64,000 bases of DNA. It comes from Sphingosinithalassobacter tenebrarum (GTDB lineage Bacteria; Pseudomonadota; Alphaproteobacteria; Sphingomonadales; Sphingomonadaceae). The position numbers and the translations under genes are program-made. The number at the start of each line of letters is the position of its first letter. Within the stretch, counting starts at the first letter, position 1. The stretch is from assembly GCF_011057975.1 (NCBI RefSeq), contig NZ_CP049109.1:3751001-3815000 (forward strand). The letters run 5' to 3'. Below the pieces are notes generated by a model. That model ran no database searches. It worked only from the letters and a program-made list of their open reading frames with translations, and was not told the DNA's origin. Positions 55,069-63,254 of this stretch are shown piece after piece.

Positions 55069-55383
55069 TCAGTCGCCCTCTCCAGCCGCCGTCCCGTCGA
55101 GGATCGACCGCAGGAAGAGGAGGTGCCGCGCATAGGCGGCGCGGCCCGCCGCGGTGATCGACACCCAGGTGCGCGTGCGCTTGCCGACCGGCTGTTTTTC
55201 AAGCGCGATATAGCCCGCTTTTTCGAGCGTGGTCAGATGCGCGCCGAGATTGCCGTCGGTGGCACCGGTAATGCGCTTGAGCCGCGCGAAATCGAGCGCC
55301 GCGCCCGCCGCCTCGGCGTCGAGCGCGGTCATGATCCGCAGCCGCGTCGACTGGTGGATCACTTCGTCGGGCGCGCCGCTCAT
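55069..55383 (-). CDS. Winged-helix transcription regulator
   Basis: A 104-aa protein with a single winged helix: STRLRIMTAL, LKRITGATDGNLGAHLTTLE (recognition helix) and GKRTRTWVSITAAGRAAYARH (wing). It is similar to MarR/PadR-like stand-alone DNA-binding domain proteins. It is the last gene of a three-gene operon whose promoter carries two TACTCTGTA-type palindromes, so self-regulation through them is likely. It overlaps the membrane protein gene by four bases. Confidence 0.85.
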   Translation of the reverse strand: MSGAPDEVIHQSTRLRIMTALDAEAAGAALDFARLKRITGATDGNLGAHLTTLEKAGYIALEKQPVGKRTRTWVSITAAGRAAYARHLLFLRSILDGTAAGEGD

Positions 55384-55925
55384 GCGCGTGCCAGCCAGAT
55401 GCCGCCGAGGATCAGCGCGCCGCCCCCACCCAGCCCGAGCCACAGCAGCAGCGTGGCGGGAAAGGCGAACCAGCCGAGGCAGATGACCAGCGTCAGCGCC
55501 AGGCCGAGCAAGGCGAAGCGCAGCCCCGTCCAGATGCCGAGCAGCACATAGGCGACAGCGACGAGCAGCGAGATCAGCACATTCTGCTGGGCATAGGATG
55601 CCGCAGCATCGGTCACCGTCATCACCAGGCCGAGAAAGCCGAGCGCGGCGAAGATGCTGAACGGGATGCGCAAGTCGGCCGGCTCGGGGCGCTCGCTTCG
55701 CGCGAAATACGGCCGCGCGACCGACCAGAGCACGCCGACCGGAATGCCGATCATCCAGGAAAGATTGCCGTCCTTGATGAAATAGGTGGCGAGATTGCAC
55801 AGCAGCCAGATCACGCCCCAGACGATCACGGTACTTCCGGCATGGGCATAGCCGCGCAGCGCCCCCGAGCGGCGGCGCGCGCGGTCGACTTCGTGGAGGG
55901 CGTTGGCCGCTTCGCTGCGTTCCAT
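55380..55925 (-). CDS. Membrane protein of unknown function in the hydrolase operon
   Basis: A 181-aa protein with a charged start (residues 1-27) and about five hydrophobic helices. No recognised domain; the layout (helical membrane protein followed by a winged-helix gene) recurs in regulator pairs where the membrane protein may sense or be controlled with the regulator. The ATG at 55925 was chosen; it lies 11 bases after the hydrolase stop. Confidence 0.65.
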   Translation of the reverse strand: MERSEAANALHEVDRARRRSGALRGYAHAGSTVIVWGVIWLLCNLATYFIKDGNLSWMIGIPVGVLWSVARPYFARSERPEPADLRIPFSIFAALGFLGLVMTVTDAAASYAQQNVLISLLVAVAYVLLGIWTGLRFALLGLALTLVICLGWFAFPATLLLWLGLGGGGALILGGIWLARA

Positions 55926-55936
55926 GATTTCCTCCC

Positions 55937-56887
55937 TCAATCCTGCGGGGCGGCGCCGAGCGCCTCGCGATAAAATGCCACGACCTGCGGCCACATATCG
56001 GCGCGCGCGGCGGCATTGCCTTCGGGCGTGCCGCCCATCCGGCTATAGGCGCTGTCATCGCCATTGCCACCGGCGACGAAGATTCCGATATGCCCGGCGT
56101 CGGGATAGGCGATATGGCGGCGCGTCGGCGCAAAGCCCTTGGCGTCGAGCCGCGCCATCACCTGCTCGGCCATTTCGGTCGACGGCCATAGCGCGTCGTC
56201 CTGCGCGGAGATCAACAGCACCGGGCCATTGATCCGCTCGACCGGGATGATGGCCTCGGGATGATCGTCGCGAAAGGCGAGGCTGCGCGCGTAGAGGTCA
56301 TGAATGCCTGTGAACGCTTCGCTGAAGTCATAGGGCAGATAGGAAACCGGCTCGCCGTCCGCGGTGAAGCTGGATTTGATATCCATATAGTCGTCGCGGT
56401 TGATCCCCGGCCAGACCACCGAACTCGGCACCGCGGCGACGACGGCATGCAGACGCGGGTCGCGCGAAGCGATCAGCAGCGCCGCCTCACCGCCCTTCGA
56501 AGCGCCGAACACCCCGATATGCGCATCGTCGGTACGCGGGCGATCGGCGATCCAGCCGATGGCGGTCTCGAAATATTCGAGCGGAATTTCCTGAAGCTGC
56601 TCGGGCAACCCCTCGGCGCCGAACCAGGCGAGCGCGAGCACGCCATAGCCTTCCTGCGCCAGCCGCTCGGCGATTCCGGTCGCGCTATCGAGCCCGCCTT
56701 CCGATCCGCCCAACACCAGGATCACCGGCGCTGGGCCGGAACCGGCGGGTGCGAACCAGCGGCCGACCAACCCGTCTTCGCGCACCGCCACGCCCTGCGT
56801 CGCCGGCGCGGTGCCTGTCGCCGGCTGCGCGGACGCCGCGAGCGGCGCGAGCATCAGCGCGGCGGCGGTCAATTGCTTCAACTGCAT
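55937..56887 (-). CDS. Secreted alpha/beta hydrolase (BAAT-C/dienelactone hydrolase-like)
   Basis: A 316-aa protein with a signal peptide (about 1-20, ending ASAQ) and an alpha/beta hydrolase fold: oxyanion region VLGGSEGG, nucleophile Ser130 in GASKGGEAA, Asp in SAQDDALWPS and His in DAGHIGIF. It best fits the BAAT-C acyl-CoA thioesterase-like family, but export to the periplasm argues against a CoA substrate. It is the first gene of the operon behind tandem operators. Confidence 0.8.
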   Translation of the reverse strand: MQLKQLTAAALMLAPLAASAQPATGTAPATQGVAVREDGLVGRWFAPAGSGPAPVILVLGGSEGGLDSATGIAERLAQEGYGVLALAWFGAEGLPEQLQEIPLEYFETAIGWIADRPRTDDAHIGVFGASKGGEAALLIASRDPRLHAVVAAVPSSVVWPGINRDDYMDIKSSFTADGEPVSYLPYDFSEAFTGIHDLYARSLAFRDDHPEAIIPVERINGPVLLISAQDDALWPSTEMAEQVMARLDAKGFAPTRRHIAYPDAGHIGIFVAGGNGDDSAYSRMGGTPEGNAAARADMWPQVVAFYREALGAAPQD

Positions 56888-56900
56888 CTCGAACCTCCGT

Positions 56901-56940
56901 TACTCTGTGGTGCAGAGCACGTACTCTGTAATACAGAGTA
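56901..56940. promoter_or_regulatory. Tandem palindromic operators of the hydrolase operon
   Basis: A perfect 19-bp palindrome TACTCTGTA-A-TACAGAGTA lies at 56922-56940 and a weaker copy (TACTCTGTGGTGCAGAGCA) at 56901-56919, their starts exactly 21 bp (two helix turns) apart. On the minus strand a TTGAAA (56941-56946) could be the -35 box, which puts the strong palindrome between -35 and -10. The winged-helix gene at the end of the operon is the likely binder. Confidence 0.75.
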
Positions 56941-57010
56941 TTTCAAGGGAGGTACGAAATCCGCGGCATAGTGCCATTGACGCGACGGCCCCGCTTACGC
57001 ATAGAAGTAT

Positions 57011-57035
57011 TAGTGCGACTCACTTGCATTAGCAA
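57011..57035 (+). promoter_or_regulatory. Fur-like box before the hemin receptor gene
   Basis: The segment reads TGCGACTCACTTGCATTAGC, a partial dyad of TGCGAnTCA / TTGCA type hexamers like alphaproteobacterial Fur or iron-response sites. It lies about 20-45 bases before the receptor start (57057). The match is imperfect and judged by eye. Confidence 0.45.
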
Positions 57036-57056
57036 AATAACCCAGAGAGGGAGACC

Positions 57057-59285
57057 ATGTTCAAACGACCGACGGCTATCGCCATCGGCTGCAGCCTGAT
57101 CGCGCTGACCGCTGCGATGCCGTCCCAGGCGCAGACGCAATCGCAGGAGCGGGCGGAAGCGCGGCAGGACAGCGCGGCATCATCGCCCGCGCAGCCGCCG
57201 ATCACCGTCATCGCCACCCGGATGGCGATCGCCGCCGACGAAGCACCCGCCACCGTCACGGTCATCGACGCGCGCCAGATGGCCGACGAGCTCGTCACCG
57301 ATATTCGCGACCTCGTCCGCTTCGAACCGGGCATCACCGTGCCGCGTCAGCCGGCACGCTTCGGCGCCGCGCTCGGCACCACCGGCCGCGCGGGCAATGA
57401 AGGCTTTACCGTGCGCGGCATCGGCGGCAATCGCGTGCTGATCCAGGTCGACGGCGTGCGCGTGCCGGACGGCTTCACGTTCGGTGCGCAAAGCGCGGGC
57501 CGCGGCGATTATGTCGATCTGGGGCTGATCAAGTCGGTCGAATTCCTGCGCGGCCCGGCATCGGCGCTGTACGGCAGCGACGGCCTTTCGGGCGTGGTGA
57601 GCTTCACCACCAGCGATCCCGAAGACCTGATCGATCCGGGCAATGATTTCGGCGGGCTGGTCCGCGCGGGCTATCATTCGGCCGATCAGGAATTTTCCGA
57701 AACCGCGATCCTGGCCGGACGAACCGGCGACTGGTCGGCGATGCTCGCCTATACCCGCCGCGATTTCCAGGAGATGGAAAATCAGGGCGATGTCGGCGGC
57801 ACCGGATCGAGCCGCACCGAACCCAATCCGCAGGACGGCAACAGCAACGCCCTGCTCGGCCGCATCGTCTACAGCCACGGCAGTCACCGGCTGCGGCTGA
57901 CCGGCGAATATATCGACACCTATCTCTACACCGATGTCCTCTCCGGGCTGGGCGACAACGGCATGGGCGCGAGCGTCGACAATCTGGTCGGGCGCGACAC
58001 CGGCGAGCGCAAGCGAGTCGCCTTCGACTGGAGCTGGCAGGGCTCGGGCACCATCGACCACGCACGGCTGAGCGCCTATTGGCAGGATTCGGAAGACCGC
58101 CAGTTCACGGTCGAGGACCGCACCCCCTCTGCCGATCGCGAGCGGCTCAACACTTTCGAAAATCGCGTCTGGGGGCTTTCGGGCGAAACCGGCGCTGCGT
58201 TCGACACGGGCCCGCTGTCGCATCGCCTGCTGCTTGGCGGGGACATCAGCTTCACCCGTCAGGAGGGGCTTCGTGACGGCACGGTGCCGCCCTTCGGCGA
58301 GACCTTTCCCACGCGCGCCTTTCCCGCGACCGATTATATGCTGGCGGGCATCTATCTCGCCGACGAGATCGAAGTCGGACCGGTGACCTTCTATCCCGCG
58401 CTGCGCGCCGACTGGTACGACCTCGACCCCACCGACGATCCGCTGTTGCCCAGCTTCGCCGGCGCCGCACAGCACGGATCGCGCGTCTCGCCCAAGATCG
58501 GCGCGGTGCTCCGCCTCGGCGAAGGCGTGCGGCTGTTCGGCAATTACGCCCAGGGATTCAAGGCGCCCGAGCCGGGACAGGTCAATCAGTTCTTCGGCAA
58601 TCTCGCCTATGGCTATATTTCGGAGCCCAACCCCGATCTGGGGCCGGAAACCAGCGAAAGCTATGAAGCGGGCATCCGTCTGACCGGCGACAATTTCCGT
58701 GTCGAAGCGACGGCATTCCACGCCGATTACGATGATTTCATCTCGCAGGAAGTCGTCGGCGGCAGCTTCACGCCGAGCGACCCGGCCATCTATCAGTTCA
58801 TCAATCTCGACCGCGCCGAAGTCGAAGGCGTCGAAGGCAAGTTCGAGGCATGGACCGACAGCGGCTTCAACGGTCGCATGGCGATCGCCTATGCCAAGGG
58901 CGACGTGATCGATCCGTCGGGCGCGCGCACACCACTGTCCTCGGTCGATCCGCTGACGCTGGTGCTGGGCGGCGGCTATCGCGATCCGGCAGGCCGGTTC
59001 GGCGGGCAGGTCGTGATGACGCACGGCGCACGCAAGGAAGCCGATGCCACCACGGGTCTGTGCAGCGGCGACTGTTTCCGGCCCGACGCCTATACGATCC
59101 TCGATATCACTGCCTTTGCGCGGCTGGGGCATGGCTTCACCCTGCGCGGCGGTCTATTCAACGTCACCGACGAGACCTACGCGACGTGGAACGATGTTCG
59201 CGGGCTTGCGGCCAGTTCGAGCGTGACGGACGCCTATACGCGGCCCGGCCGCAATGGCAGCGTATCACTGAGCTATCGATTCTGA
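57057..59285 (+). CDS. TonB-dependent hemin/hemoglobin receptor
   Basis: A 742-aa outer-membrane receptor: signal peptide (about 1-26), TonB-box-like PITVIATR, a plug domain (MADELVTDIRDLVRFEPGIT, VRGIGGNRVLIQVDGVRVPD, VEFLRGPASALYGSDGLSGV) and a beta barrel ending in Phe (SLSYRF). The plug motifs and length fit the hemoglobin/hemin family (HmuR-like). It is followed 12 bases later by a DUF6607 gene and preceded by a Fur-like site, which fits heme uptake under iron limitation. Confidence 0.9.
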   Translation: MFKRPTAIAIGCSLIALTAAMPSQAQTQSQERAEARQDSAASSPAQPPITVIATRMAIAADEAPATVTVIDARQMADELVTDIRDLVRFEPGITVPRQPARFGAALGTTGRAGNEGFTVRGIGGNRVLIQVDGVRVPDGFTFGAQSAGRGDYVDLGLIKSVEFLRGPASALYGSDGLSGVVSFTTSDPEDLIDPGNDFGGLVRAGYHSADQEFSETAILAGRTGDWSAMLAYTRRDFQEMENQGDVGGTGSSRTEPNPQDGNSNALLGRIVYSHGSHRLRLTGEYIDTYLYTDVLSGLGDNGMGASVDNLVGRDTGERKRVAFDWSWQGSGTIDHARLSAYWQDSEDRQFTVEDRTPSADRERLNTFENRVWGLSGETGAAFDTGPLSHRLLLGGDISFTRQEGLRDGTVPPFGETFPTRAFPATDYMLAGIYLADEIEVGPVTFYPALRADWYDLDPTDDPLLPSFAGAAQHGSRVSPKIGAVLRLGEGVRLFGNYAQGFKAPEPGQVNQFFGNLAYGYISEPNPDLGPETSESYEAGIRLTGDNFRVEATAFHADYDDFISQEVVGGSFTPSDPAIYQFINLDRAEVEGVEGKFEAWTDSGFNGRMAIAYAKGDVIDPSGARTPLSSVDPLTLVLGGGYRDPAGRFGGQVVMTHGARKEADATTGLCSGDCFRPDAYTILDITAFARLGHGFTLRGGLFNVTDETYATWNDVRGLAASSSVTDAYTRPGRNGSVSLSYRF

Positions 59286-59297
59286 GGGGATGAAGAG

Positions 59298-60290
59298 ATG
59301 ATCAAGTTTCGCAACATGCGTACGGCGGCGGCCCTGGTATCGCTCGCGGCGCTCGCACCGATCCCGGCGTTTGCCCAGCCCGCGCCGCCGGCGCAGCAGA
59401 GCCTGGCCGAAGCGATGGATTTCGAAGCGGCGCGCGCGGCGATCCTGAGCATGGCGGGCAACTACAAGGTCCGTTTCGACATGCAGGAAGCGACCGCATG
59501 GACCGATGATTACACGCCGATCGAGGAAGAGGTTTCGGGCGGACATGAAGTCGTCCGCGTGATCGAAGATCGCGGCGATTTCATCGCGCTCCAGCATCTG
59601 CTCGTGGTCGAGCATGACGGCAAGACCATGATCATCAAGCATTGGCGGCAGGACTGGCAGTATGAGCCTGAGCGCATCCTCGCCTATACCCACGCCGACA
59701 CCTGGGCCTATCGCGCCGTTCCCGAAGGCGAGCGCGTCGGCGCCTGGTCGCAGACCGTGTGGCAGGTCGACGACAGCCCGCGCTATGCCGGATGGGGCAA
59801 GTGGCACACGGTGGCGGGCGTGCCGACCTGGGTTTCGAACCCGACATGGCGCCCGCTCGCCCGCCGCGACGCGGTGCGCGGGCCGGTCTATACCAGCTAC
59901 TATGCCACCAACCGCCACCAGCTGACGCCGACCGGCTGGATCCACTGGCAGGACAATTTGAAGATGACCGATGTCGGCCCCGATGCCGAGCCGATCGTCC
60001 AGGAATATGTCCTCAACACCTATGCCGAATATGACGATTACGACGTCGCAGCAGCCGATGCCTATTGGGAAGCGACCAAGGGCTATTGGGCGGAAATCCG
60101 CGCCGAATGGGACCGCATCGCCGAAGCCAAGGGCGGCATCCGCATCATGGAAGTCGCCGAGACCGGCAGCGCGACGAGCATTCGGCTGCTGGAGATTGCC
60201 GATGCGCTGCAGGATGGCGAAGTGAGCGAAGACGAAGCAGTGACGCAGGCCAAGGCGCTGATGGATCAGGCTACGGCTGCGCTGGAGTGA
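59298..60290 (+). CDS. DUF6607 family secreted protein
   Basis: A 330-aa protein with a signal peptide (about 1-26, ending AFAQ). The mature part is rich in Trp and Tyr: KHWRQDWQYEPERILAY, VWQVDDSPRYAGWGKWH and RHQLTPTGWIHWQDNLKM. It matches the DUF6607 family, often encoded directly after a hemin-type TonB receptor as here. Function unknown; a periplasmic or surface partner in heme handling is inferred from context only. Confidence 0.82.
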   Translation: MIKFRNMRTAAALVSLAALAPIPAFAQPAPPAQQSLAEAMDFEAARAAILSMAGNYKVRFDMQEATAWTDDYTPIEEEVSGGHEVVRVIEDRGDFIALQHLLVVEHDGKTMIIKHWRQDWQYEPERILAYTHADTWAYRAVPEGERVGAWSQTVWQVDDSPRYAGWGKWHTVAGVPTWVSNPTWRPLARRDAVRGPVYTSYYATNRHQLTPTGWIHWQDNLKMTDVGPDAEPIVQEYVLNTYAEYDDYDVAAADAYWEATKGYWAEIRAEWDRIAEAKGGIRIMEVAETGSATSIRLLEIADALQDGEVSEDEAVTQAKALMDQATAALE

Positions 60291-60305
60291 TGCGGCTGGC
60301 GGAGT

Positions 60306-60453
60306 AAGAAGAAGAACGGCGCTTCGACAAGCTCAGCGCGAACGGTTTCTTTCGTGGTAGCACATCCGCCCAAAGAAACCCGTTTGCCCTGAGCCTGTCG
60401 AAGCCTGTCCTGAGCGCCTGCCTTGGCAGGCAGTCGAAGGGGGCTGTTCTTTC
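60306..60453. repeat. Compound paired inverted repeat (copy g)
   Basis: The left arm CTTCGACAAGCTCAGCGCG faces a right arm CCCTGAGCCTGTCGAAG. The right arm is extended by a second block ending in GTCGAAGG that contains a 16-bp hairpin GCCTGCC-TT-GGCAGGC (60416-60431). The two arms differ at the variable base (A against G), unlike the other well-kept pairs. It fills the space between DUF6607 and pepN. Confidence 0.75.
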
Positions 60454-60498
60454 TTATACGCAACGTCTTGTTACTCTCCACCAGACGTTCCGCGGGCG

Positions 60499-60524
60499 CC
60501 TCCCCGAGCAAGCTCGGGGAGGAA
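60499..60524. repeat. Hairpin CTCCCCGAGC / GCTCGGGGAG downstream of pepN
   Basis: Two 10-bp arms with a 2-base loop lie just after the pepN stop (convergent side). No T-run follows. It resembles the first hairpin of the DUF559-associated repeats in type (TCCTCCCC...GGGGAGGA) but has a different stem centre. It may act as an mRNA-end or terminator hairpin. Confidence 0.6.
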
Positions 60525-60528
60525 TGAG

Positions 60529-63123
60529 TCAGTCGAGGCTCTTCGACGCCTGTTCGAACATGTCCTTGCTCAGCCCCGGCGTGTCGACGATCCGCTGCAG
60601 TTCGGCACGCATCTTTTCGGCGCGGAGCGAATCGAATCGACGCCAGCGGCCGAGTGGCGGAATCAGCTTCGCCGCAGTCTGCGGGTTGATCTTGTCGAGC
60701 GCGATCAGCTGGTCGGCGAGGAAGCGATAGCCGCGGCCCGACGCGTGGTGGAACGCCCGCTGGTTGACGCTGAACGCGCCGATCAGCGAGCGCACCCGAT
60801 TGGGATTGCCCAGCGTGAAATCGCGGTGCCGCGCCAGGTCCTCAACCGTTTCGGGCGTATCGTCGCGCGCCGAAAGCGCCTGAGTCTGGAACCATTTGTC
60901 GAGCACCAGCGGATTATCCGAATAACGCTGATAGAAGATATCGAGCGCCGCGACGCGCTTGTCCGACGTGCCGCCCGCGAGCGTCGTCAGCGCGCCCTGC
61001 CGGTCGGTCATGTTGTCGGCCTTCTCGAATTGGAGGAAGGCGAGGCTCGCGGCATCGGGAGCGCCCGACGCCGCGATATAGCTCAGCGCCACCGATTTGA
61101 GCCGCCGCGCGCCCTTCGCCGCAGGCGACAATTCGAAGCGATTGGCGCGCGCGGCTTCATATGCGAGGCGCCATTCATGCTCGAGCTCGCGACCGAGATC
61201 GCGGCGGAGCGCTTCGCGGGCACGGAAGATCGCGTCGGGATCGACCACCGCCAGCTGATCGCCGACGAAGCTTTCGGACGGGAGCAGCACCGCTTCGGCC
61301 GTGAAGGCACTGTCGAGCCGATCATCGGCGAGCGTGTTGCGCACCGCTTCGATCACCGCGCCATGATCGCCCTTGCCGCTGCGGACCGCGCCGACGATCG
61401 TGTCGAGCATCAGCTGCTGCATCGCCTCGTAGCGGGCGAAGGGATCGTCGTCATGCGCCGAAAGGAAGGCAAGATCGGCCGCATCGCGGTCGCTCTCGAC
61501 GATCACCGGCGCGGAGAAACCGCGATTGATCGACAGGACGGGCCGTTCGGCAATGTCCTCGAAGACGATTTCCTCGCTCGGGTCCGAAAGCAGCACCAGC
61601 CGCTCGGAGGTCAGCGGCTTGCCTGTCTTCTCGCCGAACAGCTTGACCTTGAGCGGCAGCACCATCGGCTCCTTCGAGGGCTGGCCCGGCGTCGGCGGCA
61701 CGCTCTGCGACAGGCTCAGCACCGCGCGGCCGCCATTTTGGGCGTGCTCGAGTCGCGCCTTGACGCGCGGCGTGCCCGCCTGGCTGTACCAGCGGCGGAA
61801 TTGCGACAAGTCGATCCCGCTCGCTTCCTCCATGCACAACACGAAATCCTCGCAGGTCGCGGCAGTGCCGTCGAAGCGGCGGAAATAGAGATCGGTCGCC
61901 TTGCGGAAGTTCTCCGGCCCCAGGATCGTGCTCATCATCCGAATGAGCTCGGCGCCCTTGTTGTAGATTGTCGCGGTATAGAAATTCGAGATTTCCATAT
62001 ATTCGTCGGGGCGCACTGGGTGCGCGAGCGGCCCGGCATCCTCCTGAAACTGGCTGGCGCGCAGGCCGCGCACATCCTCGATCCGCTTGACCGCGGGCGA
62101 GCCCTGATCGGCCGAGAAGCTCTGGTCGCGGAAAACCGTGAAGCCTTCCTTGAGCGAGAGCTGGAACCAGTCGCGGCAAGTGACGCGATTGCCCGACCAG
62201 TTGTGGAAATATTCGTGCGCGACGACGGCGGCGATCGCGTCATAGTCCCAGTCGGTCGCGGTGTCGGGATCGGCGAGGATGTAGCGGCTGTTGAAGATGT
62301 TCAGCCCCTTGTTCTCCATCGCCCCGAAATTGAAGTCGCCGACCGCGACGATGTTGAACACGTCCAGGTCGTATTCGCGGCCATAGACTTTCTCGTCCCA
62401 CGCCATCGACAGCTTGAGCGCATGGAGCGCGTGATCGGTCTTGGGCAGGTCGGGCGCACGCACCCAGATGCCGAGCTCGACGTCGCGCCCCGACATGGTG
62501 GTGAAGGTCGCCTTGTTGGCGACGAGATCGCCAGCGACGAGCGCGAAGAGATAGCTCGGCTTGGGGAACGGGTCATGCCATTCGGCCCAGTGCCGCCCGC
62601 CATCGAGATCGCCCGACCCGACCGGATCGCCGTTCGAAAGCAGGATCGGGAAACGCGCCTTTTCGGCAGTCAGCTTCACCTTGTATTTCGACAGCACATC
62701 GGGCCGGTCGGGGAAGAAAGTGATGCGGCGGAACCCCTCCGCCTCGCATTGCGTGCACAGCATTCCGCCCGAGGCATAGAGCCCTTCGAGCTGGGTGTTG
62801 CGCTCGGGCGCGATCCGCACTTCGGTTTCGACACTGTGTGCCTTGCCCGACAGCGGCACGACCAGCGTCTGCCCGTCCATGTGCCAGCCCTGCGCCTCGA
62901 CGCCGTCGACGCGCACCGACACCGGCGAGAGACCGTCGCCGTCGAGCCGGAGCGGCGCGTCGTGATCGCCGTTTCGCTCCACCGTCAGCGTCGCGTGCAC
63001 ACGCGTTTCCGCGGGATCGAGATCGAAATCGAGCGCGATTTCGGGAACCATCCATTCGGGCGCGCGATACGCGTCGCGCCGGATTACCTTGGGCGCCTGG
63101 GCCGCCGTCTGTGCATCTACCAT
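60529..63123 (-). CDS. pepN: Aminopeptidase N (M1 family)
   Basis: An 864-aa zinc aminopeptidase, cytoplasmic. It has GAMEN (substrate N-terminus recognition), HEYFHNWSGNRVTC with the later KEGFT Glu as third zinc ligand, and the bacterial PepN C-terminal helical domain. Length matches E. coli PepN. The ATG at 63123 was chosen as the start of the conserved region. It is divergent from the M28 peptidase gene across about 130 bp. Confidence 0.95.
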   Translation of the reverse strand: MVDAQTAAQAPKVIRRDAYRAPEWMVPEIALDFDLDPAETRVHATLTVERNGDHDAPLRLDGDGLSPVSVRVDGVEAQGWHMDGQTLVVPLSGKAHSVETEVRIAPERNTQLEGLYASGGMLCTQCEAEGFRRITFFPDRPDVLSKYKVKLTAEKARFPILLSNGDPVGSGDLDGGRHWAEWHDPFPKPSYLFALVAGDLVANKATFTTMSGRDVELGIWVRAPDLPKTDHALHALKLSMAWDEKVYGREYDLDVFNIVAVGDFNFGAMENKGLNIFNSRYILADPDTATDWDYDAIAAVVAHEYFHNWSGNRVTCRDWFQLSLKEGFTVFRDQSFSADQGSPAVKRIEDVRGLRASQFQEDAGPLAHPVRPDEYMEISNFYTATIYNKGAELIRMMSTILGPENFRKATDLYFRRFDGTAATCEDFVLCMEEASGIDLSQFRRWYSQAGTPRVKARLEHAQNGGRAVLSLSQSVPPTPGQPSKEPMVLPLKVKLFGEKTGKPLTSERLVLLSDPSEEIVFEDIAERPVLSINRGFSAPVIVESDRDAADLAFLSAHDDDPFARYEAMQQLMLDTIVGAVRSGKGDHGAVIEAVRNTLADDRLDSAFTAEAVLLPSESFVGDQLAVVDPDAIFRAREALRRDLGRELEHEWRLAYEAARANRFELSPAAKGARRLKSVALSYIAASGAPDAASLAFLQFEKADNMTDRQGALTTLAGGTSDKRVAALDIFYQRYSDNPLVLDKWFQTQALSARDDTPETVEDLARHRDFTLGNPNRVRSLIGAFSVNQRAFHHASGRGYRFLADQLIALDKINPQTAAKLIPPLGRWRRFDSLRAEKMRAELQRIVDTPGLSKDMFEQASKSLD

Positions 63124-63254
63124 GACGGGCGAATATAGGGTGGAAGCCGCGCTCGCCAACGAAAACTGACGGCAATCTTCATACGCGCATCCCTTGCGCT
63201 GTTTTACGGGGATGCTACGCCTGACCAATCCGAATATTCGCACCGAGGAACTTC

